Part shown: positions 1-12,780 of the stretch, piece by piece
Layout: each line of letters opens with the position of its first letter
How positions within the stretch are numbered: position 1 is the first letter of the stretch
From: Edolisoma coerulescens
Lineage: Eukaryota > Chordata > Aves > Passeriformes > Campephagidae
Direction of reading: 5' to 3'
Assembly: GCA_013397115.1 (NCBI GenBank)
Contig: VWZW01000470.1
Coordinates: 1,505,318 to 1,569,317, forward strand
DNA: 64,000 bases
Notes under the pieces: model-generated
Databases searched by the model: none
The model's input: only the letters and a program-made list of their open reading frames with translations
What the model was told of the DNA's origin: nothing
Made by a program: the position numbers and the translations under genes

Positions 1-481
1 TAGGGGTAAAAAGTGATTAAAATGTAAAAGGGTATTCCTGAAGAATGGTTTAAATATGTTATGATATGAATTTAATTTCTTAGTTTTAACTCAGATGTAC
101 AGACATAACTTGTATTTTGCCTTTGTTTTGCTAAACAATACATTGGAATCTGATCAACTGAAAGATAAGGTTGAAGGAATAATCACAATTAAAACTCTAA
201 ATAGTAGCTTTTGGGGGCTGAAAGAATTAATAGATTATGGTAATGTTCAGCAAGTAATATAACAGCAAAAATTTTTATAAATGAAGGAAAACAATTAGGG
301 TCTTTCAGATTGCCAGTATCAAAAAGAATAACTTTCAATGCAAAACCTCTGTACATTCACAAAAAGTCGAAAATACACAGATATATCCTGATCAACCTTC
401 TCAAACATGGCAAACAATCAGGAAACTATTAGCTCCTTTTACACGGCAAATTATTTTAACTATACTATCTGTAATATACAA
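1..481. other. Intergenic, no feature seen
   Basis: AT-rich sequence without a recognisable gene, repeat family or RNA. It runs up to the tail end of the CR1 copy that starts at about 482. Confidence 0.6.
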
Positions 482-1000
482 AATCATAGAATGGTTTGGG
501 TTGGAAGGGACCTTAAAGGTCATCTAGGTTCCAAACCCCCTGCCATTGGCGGGGACACGTTTCACTAGACCAGGTTTTTCAAAGCCCCATCCAGCCTGGC
601 CTTGAACACCTCCAGGGATGGGGCACCCACAACTTATCTGGGCCATCTCTTCCAGTGCCTCATCACCCCCACAGTGAAGTCTTTCTGTTACCTATTCTAA
701 ACCTACTCTCTTTCACCTTAAAGCCATTCTCCCTTGTCCTATCACTACATGCCCTTGTAAAATGTCCTGCTCCAACTTTCTTGTAGGTCCCCTTCAGGAA
801 CTGGAAGGCTGCTAAAAGCAAAAGACCCTGGAACCTTTTCTTCAGGCTGAACAGCCTCAGTTCTTTCAGCCTGTCTTCATAGGAGAGGTTCTCCAGGCCT
901 CTGATCACCTTCATAGCCTCCTCTGACTTTGTTCCAGCAGGTCCACATCCTTCTTATGCTGGGGGCCCCAGAGCTGGACATGTTAGTCCATATACTGAAA
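482..1000 (-). mobile_element. CR1 LINE, 5'-truncated 3' end
   Basis: This is the 3' end of a chicken-repeat-1 (CR1) non-LTR retrotransposon in minus orientation. The plus-strand start carries the reverse complement of the CR1 3' terminus, with the TCATAGAATGGTTTGGGTTG block followed by the GGAAGGGACC block. Reading the minus strand, the open stretch at 663-914 translates to the C-terminal part of CR1 ORF2, recognisable by GLENLSYEDRLKELRLFSL and the later ACSDRTRENGFK stretch. This domain lies downstream of the reverse transcriptase core, so the copy has lost endonuclease and RT, as most CR1 copies have. The 5' truncation point is near 990-1000, where similarity fades. The copy is dead. What I see is the sequence match; the family assignment rests on knowledge of CR1. 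Confidence 0.95.
663..914 (-). pseudogene. CR1 ORF2 C-terminal remnant
   Basis: An 83-codon open stretch inside the CR1 copy. Its residues match the tail of CR1 ORF2 downstream of the reverse transcriptase: a GLENLSYEDR block, an LFSLKKR block, an LKGTYKK block and the SDRTRENGFK block. The methionine at its start is internal to ORF2 and not a real initiation site. There is no promoter and no catalytic domain, so it is a fragment of a transposon gene and not a host gene. Confidence 0.9.
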
Positions 1001-1599
1001 AAAAAATAAAAACACTGATGTTTTCTGTTACCTCCAGAGCATTCCTTGCCACGTTGTCTTTTGTTATAACAAATTGGAAAGCAAAATTAAATGCCTAAAA
1101 ATGGCAACAATCTCTTTACTAAATAAGAGCTTTTGAAAAAAAAATATTGTAAGTTATCTGCTCTCTCATTTGTACTGCTGGTCTACTGTATTTGCACGCC
1201 AAAAAGGCTGTGCCAAAGAGGTCCCCAAAATTTGTCAGAGTTAACTATTTCACTAAAGTTCACTAAGCTACCACTGCTGGTGATTAATCAAATTTTGCTC
1301 TAAATAGGATTAATTCGGGTGTATCTGTGAAGAAGCTTGTCAGAGTGCACGTCCCTCTTCTCATCTGTCCTCGGGTCTTTTTTTCTTGCTGAATTTAAAA
1401 TGAAGCCGGAGCTATAATCTTGCATGGCAGATACTGGATCGTTCCTTTGATAAACATCTAAAATGCTAATGAATGTGGGCTGCAGTTCTGAAACAGCAAA
1501 GCAAATGATTTGACAAGAATCTAGAGGGTAAAAAATAAAAAGGGAACTTTCTGACTTAAAAGAAAAACTCTTTTTGTTCACATAGAGTATTGTTTCCCC

Positions 1600-1960
1600 A
1601 AGAAAAATTTTTCTGCTCTGCAGAAAACAGAAAAAATCCTACTACATCAAAATGCGGAAGCATGAAAAACTGATGAGCTTTCAGATTGTCCTCTTTTGCA
1701 TGCAAATCATATCAGAAGTTCTCATTAGCATAAATGCATGAGCAGCTCTAAATGCTTTTAATTTCCAATCTCAGCCAGCAGAGGAGTAATTTGTCACTGT
1801 CAGGGTGAAAATCTAAAAAGAAAAAAAAAGAGAGAAGGACTCCATGCTAAATTGGAATCATATAAATTTTTGATTTGCTAATTGACTGATGCTGCAGTTC
1901 AATCAGCTGCCTTGAAGGTGTAAATAATTCAGTATACAGTCAGAAATAAAAGCATAATGT
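1600..1960. promoter_or_regulatory. Candidate conserved non-coding block with POU-type palindrome
   Basis: The stretch is dense in homeodomain and POU-like words. It has the perfect 12-bp palindrome TTTGCATGCAAA at 1695-1706, which contains back-to-back octamer halves, then CATTAGCATAAATGCATGAG at about 1722-1741, and near 1878-1910 TAATTGACTGATGCTGCAG followed by CAATCAGCTGCC. No ORF explains it. Calling it conserved or regulatory is inference from its texture only. Confidence 0.25.
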
Positions 1961-4649
1961 GCTTCTACTGAAGTCATATTAGCATTCACTGCACCAGGAC
2001 ACACCTGACCATGTCTTTCTTACAGATACCCTTTAGTCATGTTCTATTTCTATGCTGGCAAGTGCACTACACCAACAAATAAAACTACCTCTAAAAGTAT
2101 TTAGGCTTTCATAGTAAGAAACATGATTCCAGAGATAATTTAAAATATTTTCACTCCAAATAATCCAGTAAGTCATTCCTAATGCTTGCAGAAATGGTGA
2201 AATACATTTATATAACACTAATGCAATTATAAAACATAGAGAGTGCATAAATGGTAATCCAACATTTCTATCAACTTTTAATTATCCTTTTTCCTTAATC
2301 AACTCCTTTAAATGTCATATGCAAAGTGTATTTTTTGCAAAAATGCTGCTCATCAGCGTGCATACACTAAGGGTGTTGTAGAATGTGTATAGGTAGCTGC
2401 AATAGTTTGTGATTTACAAGAGAGGAATGATATTTAGATCCTTTGTATGGTTTGTGTTAATAAAAAAATATTTATTTCAAAGCAGTTGTTTAAGTGAAAC
2501 CTATTTTTAACTGACTACCCACTTAATCCTCATCTAGATCAAATAAGATTTTTAGCCATTGCAGAATTTTGTAATGCAATTATGCTTCCAAGAACATAAA
2601 TGAATAATTAACAAAAATACCTTGAATATAAAAAAACCTTCATCCTCTGGAGCATGTACAAGTAAAAGATCCAGTTTATAATTTACCAGATGCCTTGAGT
2701 TAATTATTAATGTCTCATGGACTGGTGGATGTGAAAATAAAATATGGCTACACTGAACCCCAAAATGATCAGTTGCCTTTGTTGTGAATTTTATTTTGCA
2801 CAAATTCCAGGTGTACTATTTTGTTGTCATACCACAGAAATTTATCAGACACACCCAATTCATCAACAAACCTATTTTCCATGCCCTCATCCCTCCAAAC
2901 ATATATTTAAACCAGGTTCAGTTTAAACAATTTATATGAAGACTTTATCCCGGGCAAAGAGCAGATTTTAATTGCCAGTAGCAGTCTTGCAATGGTTTTT
3001 GCAATGGAAATCTGGGTTTCTGATAATGAAAGGCTTACACCAAATTCCCCAGTGTTTTCAACAAGGATTTAATCTGAATAAAGTCTGTAGGATTATGTTC
3101 CAAGGTGTTCATTTTGACTGAGCATTTGATTCTGCTCTCAGTGAGATCAATGATGGCATTGATTCAGTCATTCACACCTTTTCCTTGTCATAAATTGCAC
3201 ATTTCCTTTCAAAATAGTGTTAAAATGCAAAAAACAACAGTCAAGTAGTGGGAAAACATGAAATATAATGGGCTGAATGCACACTATGAGGATTCAGTTT
3301 CCAAACAACCAGTTCCTGCTTTCTCTGATAGCTGACTAAGGAAGAAAGATAAATCTTTTCAGACTATATTAATCTAGAAAAAAGGGATCTGAAAATCAGT
3401 TTTATGAATATATCTGTTTATACTCAAAGTTCTGGAAAACCTAACTCAAAGGCAACTCTCTATTAGAGCAAGTGGAAAGCTTGGGTAAGAAAAACCTTGT
3501 GATAGCAGCCCAAGATTTTCCCCCTGGCCTAAAGACCTTGCAGTGCAAGCAAAAGAAGCAGCCAAGCGCAGGCAGGGCAGATACCCATAGCGGTCATTTC
3601 ACATAACAAAGGGTGGGTGGCAAAAATTATTTCTGCAGGCCCTGCTCCTCTTTCTGCAGTCTCTTTCAGGTTCTGGGATACCAATAAAAAGGGGATGTTG
3701 TGGGGAAAGCCTTCCTAAAATACTGATGTCTCACCAGTGCTTGGATCACTATTTGAAAGACAAGCTGTTTTGTTCTGCTGGTCTGGTCCCCAGTGGGGAG
3801 AAAGGGATCAGCAAGGGGAAAATGAGCTGGATCACAGGATTAAACAGTGGGGAAATGTCCTGGAGTCTCATTCAGGCTGTAAGTAGACAATTAAAGTCTT
3901 GCATACAAATTTCAAGGATATTTTTTAATAGTTTTTCGAATTACTCCTATATTATCGTATATTTGTATTTTGGCCTTTTGTATTTTGGTCTTTTAAATCT
4001 TTTCTTATGTAGCTGCCTCTAGTTCTCTTGTGACTTGTACGTCATTCTGGCAACAATTGTAGCCTTTAGATGCAGCTGAGTCTTGCTCTACCCAATTTTT
4101 TATGGCTATACTTTAGACATTCATATGGAGTACAACTACCATCTCTGGCAAAAGACTTGCAAATAATCACAATTAAGGTTTTAGGATGGTTTGAGACACA
4201 TTAATACATCCACTTATCCTTTTTATGTAATTTTCATGGGGAATATAAGAAAAAAGGGAAAATTTGGAAACAGATTTCGTGAGCAGGATCTCTTTCCTGT
4301 TTGGAGAGCAGAGGGGCTCAGACTCCCTCTGTAAAACCCTAGTCAAGTTCCTACCTGGCCACAGGTAGAGGTCCAAGAGTTAAGCAGATATTGCAGCCCT
4401 GAAGCTCCTGGGCAGACAGTCCTGGATGAAGGTAGATGCAGCTATGGTATGGCAGCATCGCAGCCCACCGGGACAGGGCTCCTGAGTGGGCATGCTGCAG
4501 TCCTGGGACCTCTCCCAAACCACATCAGTGGGAGAACGTGTGCTGGACCAGAGTCTGCTGGTTGGCAGGATCATCAATGTGCTTCACAAATCTCTATCTG
4601 GGCACAGACCAATACCAACAGAAAGACCTAATATATTTGCTTCTGTTTA

Positions 4650-4681
4650 AAACAAACAAACAACAAACACACAAAACAAAA
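4650..4681. repeat. A/C-rich simple repeat
   Basis: AAAC/AAACA tract, low complexity. Confidence 0.8.
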
Positions 4682-4872
4682 CATGATTTACCTCCCTTTA
4701 CCCCATTTCTCAAATGAACAGACGAAGTGGGTATCTTCATTTACACTGTCACTGGTAGGTGTGAAATGCTGTAACCTTCCCAGTGCTGCCAAGCCCATTG
4801 TTCTCCCTCCATGCCTCTCTCTCTCTCTCCAGTGTTTTTTCCTCCAACTCATTGCATTCATCTTTAGATTTA

Positions 4873-4903
4873 AGATAAATAAACAAATAAATAAATAAAT
4901 AAA
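4873..4903. repeat. (AAAT)n microsatellite
   Basis: Tandem AAAT/AAAC units, with the four central AAAT units exact. Confidence 0.85.
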
Positions 4904-7029
4904 GTTGATTGCAATCCCTTTGAGTTTAGGTTGCACCCCTCTCCCTGTTCGGAAACAAAGATAAGGCTCTGACCCTGGCAGGAAATGCAGAGTATGGTCA
5001 CCAGGCACACTGCTGTAATCCCATCAGGACAGCACCAGGAGGGATTCCTGCTGCTGCTGCCACCTCCCAAGGTTTGTGTGTCCACAATGGAATCTGAATA
5101 AGATGTTGAACTTCAGAGACAGGAAGGTGGCTGCTCCCAGCCCAGAGCTGGAAGTGACTATTTTTGGGAGAGGAATCTAAGCATTCTTTATAATGCATTG
5201 CTTATCTGGCCTCAGTAAATTCCAGGGTCAAGTTGTGCTAGACATGGAGCTCGGGGACCACTCTGGGGACATCACCAGCTGTGGGGAGCATATGTTCAGA
5301 GCTCAGTACTGATCCTAGCTCATCGATGTGGATTTAGCCCCCATTGTGATGACCAGACACACAAAACAGGATCCTGATCTACCATCAGAGGAAAAAATAA
5401 CCTTTATATAGCATGAATGCTTGGGCCTGAAACATGTTATATGATTTTATTTCACCTTTTCTTACCTGTTTTATACTCATGATAAATTGTCTCTGTTTCA
5501 GACTATGGTAAACCCTGTCTATTTCAGACTATTCTTAGAACATTTTTTCCCAGAGTAACATGGTTCACTCTTGCAGAAATGTATGCAAATTAGCTTTTTA
5601 TGAAAAATGGGGGCAGAAATGAAACATTATGCTGCTCTTGCAAAATAAAAAAATCATTAGTGATTGCCAAAAGCAACAAAGTTGATCTTTTGGCAGCATA
5701 TTGTACATAATTACAAATTTTCTATTCTATTTCAGTCCTGTGAACAGTAGAATAGCCCCATCACAGGACAAAAAATAATTCTGACCTCATGGTAACTCAT
5801 TCATGTACCTCATTCTGACCAGCTTCACAGAAGCATTGTTTCAGACAAGCCACATTTTCAGTGGAGCTTTGAGAAGGAGGGAGACAGCAAACACTTTTCG
5901 TTACTTGAAAAGTGCCAAGGATGCTAGAAGCATACCTCAGGCAGATTTAATTGTAATATTAATTAACTGGTTCACTTACTCACTAATTAATCTGCTGCCC
6001 CATCTTTTTCACACTAATGTATTTCAGAAGCAGATTCAGAGGAAATGTTAGAAAAGTTTCTTATGACAATCTCTGAACAAAAATTTGCAGAGGTACATGT
6101 ACAAAAATTGCATTATCATTAGAATGGCAATGCTTAATCTAGTTATTTGATCTAGTCATTTAAAAGTAGGAAGAGGCAGCTACTTACTGACTGGATAGCC
6201 TGACAAAAAGACAATCAAAACATATCTTAAGAAACAATTCCTAGAGCAGCCATACACTGATAAATATATGTAATGGTGATATCCATATAACAGGTAATGT
6301 TGCCATGTCTTCAACTACAAGCATTTCTCAACCACAGAGAAATACATGAGATATTAATATTCAGCTACTATTACAAAAAATATACAGAAAACTCCACAAT
6401 TGCTGTATCCTGCACACTCTGCCTCATTATTCATCTCTTCTTCAAATTTTTTCCTCTGCTCCATGCAAATAACTGCTCCCCTGTCTATGAAAACCAACCT
6501 GCAAGAAATGCATTTCCTCAGTAGTCACATTCCTTTTTTGTGGATTTGGAAATGACATTTTTGTTATCAGAAAGAGGACACAACCTAACACTGTTACTTG
6601 TTCAGTAAGGGCAGATGACACTGGAGTCTATTCTAAGGTACTCTTACGCATAGACCAGGTTTAGAAGTATTTTCAATATATTGGTTAGAATTTCTCTTCT
6701 CTTTTGACAGAAAAGCCTTCCCAAGACAGCTTTAATTTATAAGGAAATAGACAACAATCAAACAAACAAATAAATCCACATATTTTTCTTGTTACTTTGC
6801 TAGTGCAAGGATGAAGATCTTCTAAAGTAGGAGTAGGTAGAGAAGGGAATATTCAGATTTCCTGCTCTAGGCTTTGGTAGGTACATAACTCCAATGATAA
6901 CCAAAGGGCTGAAACAAGTTTTACAAGAGGTGCAGCATGATAAAGGTGCCACTGGTTGGGGTTCCAAGCACTAAATGCAAACATCTTTTATCACCTCATG
7001 GGACTCACGACCTGTTAAAAAGAAAGACC

Positions 7030-7105
7030 AAAGAGCCTAAATGATTCTCCTAAGATCATGCAGCAAACCTGAGGCAAAATAGGAAGTAAGCCAATGTCTT
7101 CAAGC
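7030..7105 (+). repeat. Ancient MIR/L3-like repeat fragment
   Basis: The stretch around 7036-7095 keeps the order of a widespread amniote repeat 3' region: TAAATGA, then CTAAGATCATGCAGCAA (compare the family's CCAAGGTCACACAGC), then GAGGCAAA, GGAAGTAAGCCA and TGTCTTC. Upstream, the TTTTATCACCTCATGGGACTC stretch at about 6987 may continue it. Divergence is high, as expected for an element older than birds. Whether it is MIR, L2 or L3 cannot be decided by eye. Confidence 0.45.
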
Positions 7106-9348
7106 AGAGGGAGTTACTTAGGACTGAGACACATTTTCTCTCTTTAAAATGTTTTTAGAGGTAGGTAGAATAAATACAGAGGAAATGATGGCATAGCATA
7201 ATGTAATGGATTCTTGACAGTCTTAGGAGTGCAGAGTTTTATCATAGCTTCAGGACAGTAAGGATAAACTATTTCCCAAGCCATGATGTATTTCTTCCTC
7301 ACTGCATTACTTAGATTAAGAGACAAAATGCATCCTGTTAATATGCACTGTTAAACTGTTTCACATGGGTAGTCCAGTGTTTTGGCTCAGATCTTACTCT
7401 AAGGGATCATTCAAGCTTATAGCTCCAACATGATGAGGAAATGAGTATTCATTCTTCAAGTGGACTGCCTCTGAGACTGCAATAAAGTTAAAGCACTTAA
7501 CCTTGTCCTTTTGCTGGAAAATTTTTCCCTATCAAAATTGAAGAAAAAATATTTGTTTCACAGATAAAGTTGATGACTTTATTAAACTTCAGGTACTAAC
7601 CATCTTTCAATGGACCATATGAAACAGCTAATGGGTCAGTGGAAACTATGAAACAGCTCTTGATTCAATTTGTACTTGCAAACAGGAGAAATTACCACAA
7701 TCAATAACACATTGAATGAAACAGGCTCAAAATGGTCTAAAATATATCAATGAATACATGTGTAAAACTTTTTTTGTTGAAAAACAACCTCATCCCAATG
7801 TATTCATACAGCAAGACATACAGCCACTATCACTCATATCTTTACAATCACATGTGGATAAAAAGAAAAATAATTCCTAAATTTGACAAATCATTAAACC
7901 AAAGAGACAAAGGGAAATCATCACAATACTAATCATGAGTTATATTTGCCCCTCTTCTTTCTTTGTATACTGGCTCAGATTTCTTTGGTGTAATCAGCCT
8001 GCCAAAACTGATACTTCCTCCAAAGCTTGGCCAAGTAGAACATTTCATTTTCCATTAAAAATCTGCCTGGCAACATTACATTTTTGCTATCTAAATTGTT
8101 AATGTACATTGCAAGTAACTGGTGCAGTTGTCAGAACAGTAAAGCACTGTCCATTCTAAAGTAAGAAAATGCTTTTGAAAAACCTGCAAGTTGTTATTTG
8201 AAATTGCACTTCAAATTAAATGCACTTACACCAATTGTTTTTGAAAGTCCATCCTCCAAATGATGACTTAGTTTCTTGCAGGCATTAGCAAAAAAGCAGG
8301 AGGAAGCTTCTGTTTTGTTTGTAGCAGCCTTTCAGAAAAGTCTGCAATGCTAAATGCTCAAGGTAATTTGGTGTTCTGCTCTGTCTCAGCAGTTAAACCC
8401 TTTCAATAAAGTAAACATTTCATTGACTATAAATTGACTTTTTTTCTAAGCAAAGTGGTAAGTTTCTATTTGTATCACTTTTGTTCCCAGACCCTATTTA
8501 TAGAAGAACAATTTTGTGTCAATTTCTAGATCTCCCAGACTGAGATTTTCAGTAATTTATGTAGTCTTGGGCAATACTGAGCATCCTGCAATGTCTTGTG
8601 TTCACTAGGGAAAGCAAACAAGAAGGACATTAACCCAGAGAACTGAGCAGTAATGCAGCATGCACCAGCATATCACTCTCTCTTTAACAAGTAGTACTCA
8701 GTATATAAGGAAATTTTTCAGAGAACACAAGCCTGAGAAAATATGATTATCTGCAAATTCCTGGAAATTTCCTTGCTTTCTGATTAATAATTCACCCTGC
8801 ATTTCTCCACTTAATAACTGCCTCATTTTAGACACAGTCTGCTTCTATTTTTGTGACTTTTTAGGGAAGGTAGTGGCAGGTTTTCTTGTGAGGCAGGAGC
8901 AACCCCATCTCAAATTGCCAGTGAAATCCTGCTTTACTTCTATGAAATAAGGGATACAGTGTGTGTGTGAGGCAGCTCTCATAAGTTTTGTGTCTGGCCT
9001 GGTACATGCTGGTATTGCTTTCTGGGTAGGAGAGTCTTGAAATGTTAAAAAAATAGCCCTTTGATTTAGCCAGGGCATTTTCATCTCTTTTCAATCACAC
9101 TATGAACATCTTTTGCTCACGGAAAAATGCATCCCAAGGCATTGGAAACAGATTAGCTATTGAAGTCTGAGTGAAGTGGTATTTGCCACCATCTGGTTGT
9201 GAACCCTACAGAGAAGCTATCGATCGGTCTACTTGCTATTTAAGTGGTAGCCATATCCACACTGATGTCCCAATTAAGTAAAAAAAAGGCATTTAATTGG
9301 AAAGACAAGTTCACACATTTCCAAATTTTATGGCAGGCCCATATGAAA

Positions 9349-9455
9349 CAAAAAATAATAATAATAAAAAAACCACCACAGCAACAACAGCAACAAACCC
9401 CCCCAAAAAAGCAAATAAAAAAACCCTCATAGAAACAAAAAAAAACTAAAAAGAA
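9349..9455. repeat. A-rich low-complexity tract
   Basis: Runs of AAT, CAACAG, C7 and A7-9. It creates the artificial polyK/polyQ-like ORF end in this area. Confidence 0.8.
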
Positions 9456-12400
9456 AATATTGTTATGTCAAAACTGAATTTTTCAGATTGGCACAGATGT
9501 TACCATATTTTCCTTAATGAAATTATGAACTATCCTGGATGGGATGGGTGAGGGAAGAAAAATATTTAATTATTTTTCTTATTTAAAGAGGCAAAAAAAA
9601 GCACGTGGACTCCAAAATGGCATCTTTCCAGGAACCTGATGAAAAATCTGTTATCTTTTGAGAGACAAATTAAGTTTTGTAGGTTTCTAAAATACACAAT
9701 GATAGGCTTATATATTGCTAGCATTTTCAACATTTTTTTTCTGCATTTTGGAGAGCTCTTGTTGTCCTAGTTTAAAAGGCAGCCTATATTTGCTAGACTT
9801 AAATGTATCAACTGCAGTGAAGGCATAATTCCTTTCTAATCTTATTCAGAAATCATTGATTTCTCTCACTTCTAGTGCAAATAACTACCTTTCTCTAAAG
9901 TAACTAATGCCCAGCTACTCAGAACCCTTTCTCCCTGCACAGACCAGATACAATTGCATTTTTAGTAACTTTATTTTCAGCAACTTTATTTTTAGCCATT
10001 TTCCTACAAATGTGTGTGATGCTGTAATTCTCATGAGCATGAGGTACATGGTTATCTGAAGTCTTAAGTCTGTAGCAAAATATTAGTCCCATATTATGGC
10101 TACAGGAATCAATACTTAACATATTCAAATAATTTTATTTTTAATATACTCAATTTGTTTTAAGATTAAACAAAAAATTCCTTATTACCCACCAATATTA
10201 TAACAAGCAAGGGGACTAAAATGTCATCAGAGCTTTAGTTTGAGTTTCATTCTACCAGTGCAAGATAATGTCCTTTGAACTCTAAATATAATAATGAAAT
10301 TTCAAGTAATATCTTTCATGTATTTTGGATTGCCAGTAGCTAGAATGGCCTGTTCTGTTTGCCTTCCAAACTGCAGCCACTTTTTCTTCCACATACATCA
10401 GTGCTAAATCAGTAGCTTCTAGGTGTCAAAAGGTGAACTGGCATTGCCATATTTTTAGTATAGATAGATGAGATTATACTGAAAACAACAAACCATGTTT
10501 CTGTTCTTCTCACCTGTGTATTAATATGGGAAATATTGGGAAATACTTTATATTCCACAGCAATGAAATATCAGAATATGAAAAATTAAAAATAAAATAA
10601 AAATCCTTATTGCCTCATACACTAAGTTAAATAGCTGTTTTTCCCAAGGCAACCATCAAAAATTTCTGGCACTGCTTTACCAGCAGAATAATACCTAAAC
10701 CAAGAAATGATGCTTGTTTAGCTGAAAAAAGGAAAGCATTAAATGGAAGTGTAAAAAATTATGTGCTGGATTCTGAAATACGAAGTTACTGCATAAATGT
10801 GTGCATATTATCACAGAATGATATACTTTTCAAGGATCCTTTCCTAACAAAAGGGGCATCACTTTTGGGGAAAAAGAAAAAAAATAGCACAATTCCCAAA
10901 GAGGCTTTTTTGTCCAACAGCTTTGTTGAAGGACATGCAACAAATGAGTGTTATTAAATAAGCATGTGGTGCAAGTCCCCACCAGACTCCTAGGGCTGGA
11001 TATACTGCAGCATGTGCTGGAGTCAGCATGTCTCCAAAGGGATAAAGGATAGCAATGGGTGATGGTTGAAATTGACCAACACTGACATCACACCCTAGAA
11101 ATAGATCGTCATCCGCCTTCTGCGCTCATGCAGCTCCTTACACTGTCGTGTTCCAGACTCCACCTTCCCCAGCCCTGCCTGAGCAAAGAGGCCATGAGAC
11201 AGAGCGCCAGTGAAGTGACTGAGGGGTGCTAGAAATGAACTCTCACATTACAGCACGAGGGATCCCTTGCAAAGGACAAGAGCTGCAAAATAGCTCTACT
11301 TTCCTTTCTGTATACCGGCCAACAGAGCTGAGACTGAAAGGAGAGTAAAGAAGACCCTGAAGTGTAAGCATGGCTCTGAATTACAGTCACTTCTCTAGCC
11401 TGCTCGTGAGATGTCATAGCTATGTGCCTCTTTCAAAACTGGACTAAAAATTGTAGGCTGCAGTCTAGATCACCCATTTGCAATCTAACAGCTTGGCCCT
11501 TAACCCGCAATTTGTCGCCTGTTTTTGGATTTCTACATGCAGTATCTGTTAGCAACGTGTGATGGAATGTTGGGCAAAATCCTTTAAAGTTTTATATCCA
11601 CAGCTTCAGTGTGAATTTTGGTAAACTGTCTCCTGTGTACACGAGCAAGCTGCATGTGCAGTATTTGTATTTGTAGTGAGACTGATGGAAATAGTTGAAC
11701 CAGTAAAATTCAACACGACGGATTTTTTTTTTTTTAATTGCATATTTGCTTATAAAGAGGTGGTCTGTGAAGGAACTAACTGATAAAGGAATAAAAAACC
11801 TAATGATTCTCCAAACCTGCAATCTGTCTGCTCAGCATGAGAAGGTCTCAATCCCAAGGAAGTAAATTTCTGGTGTTGGTCCTTCTCGATGCACTCAAAG
11901 ATTTTACCTTAGGACAGTTCACCAACAACAGCTGCCCATTTTATCTGCTAGAACGTATCTGACAGACCAACCCTTAAATGCAGCAAAGGAGAAGAGAATA
12001 AGCCTCTGATGAGAGTGGCACACATTCATTTATATCCTTCCCAATGGTGATTTACAGTATCTAACTCTTAGGAGCATATTCAGGCCACTAGCTTTTGGTG
12101 AACAGTGAAGTAACCACTCTTCCATTTTCTCATAAAAGCTGTTTTCTGAATATAAGAGACACAAAAATTTACTACAGCACATCTCTAACTTGGATCTCCC
12201 AAAAGAGCACACTATCTAGCAACCAAGGAATTTTTCCTGCTCCCTAGTCAAAGGAAGATGACTTATTCCAATGAGCCTGACATGGAGAGAGACATTCCTA
12301 TTTGGACAGAAGGCAGCATCCTCCTTCATCACATTTTATATCAGCTGGCTTAGGTGGCCTCCTAGCGAAGGTCTGGCACCTTTGTGCCTTGTGTTTAGGT

Positions 12401-12747
12401 GTCATGCCAGGAACATCAGGTGCTGTAATACTAGGTACAGTTTCATATTTGGATCTAGGTGGTGATAAGGACTTGGGTCAATCCAGGCAGTATATTGTTT
12501 TCCTGTTGTGGTGGCTGCAGCTTCAATAGGCCACTGTAGAACAAAAATGTAACCTATATCTTACAAGTAACCTAAACCTCATCTTCCCATAAAAGCACAC
12601 AACTCATGCCAGTAGCAAGAATCACTATAGCATTCTCATAGAAACTGATATTACCAGGGCAAATATTTTCTAAAAGAGAAGTGTCAAGGAACATTATCCA
12701 TTTTAGATGTTGTACTCTTTTCTTCATTAGTCTCAAATTCACAGATG

Positions 12748-12780
12748 TTATACTACATTATACTACATTATACTACATTA
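12748..12780. repeat. 10-bp tandem repeat, three exact units
   Basis: TACTACATTA occurs three times in exact tandem at 12751-12780, preceded by a partial unit TTA. Confidence 0.95.

Larger units (their letters stand above)
1001..7029. other. Intergenic, AT-rich, with simple repeats
   Basis: No gene recognised. ORFs are short and lack family motifs. The stretch holds a candidate conserved block at 1600-1960 (listed separately), an A/C-rich simple tract at 4650-4681 and an (AAAT)n tract at 4873-4903. A moderately GC-richer patch lies at 4380-5180 with overlapping ORFs on both strands, the usual look of chance ORFs in GC-richer DNA. Confidence 0.5.
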
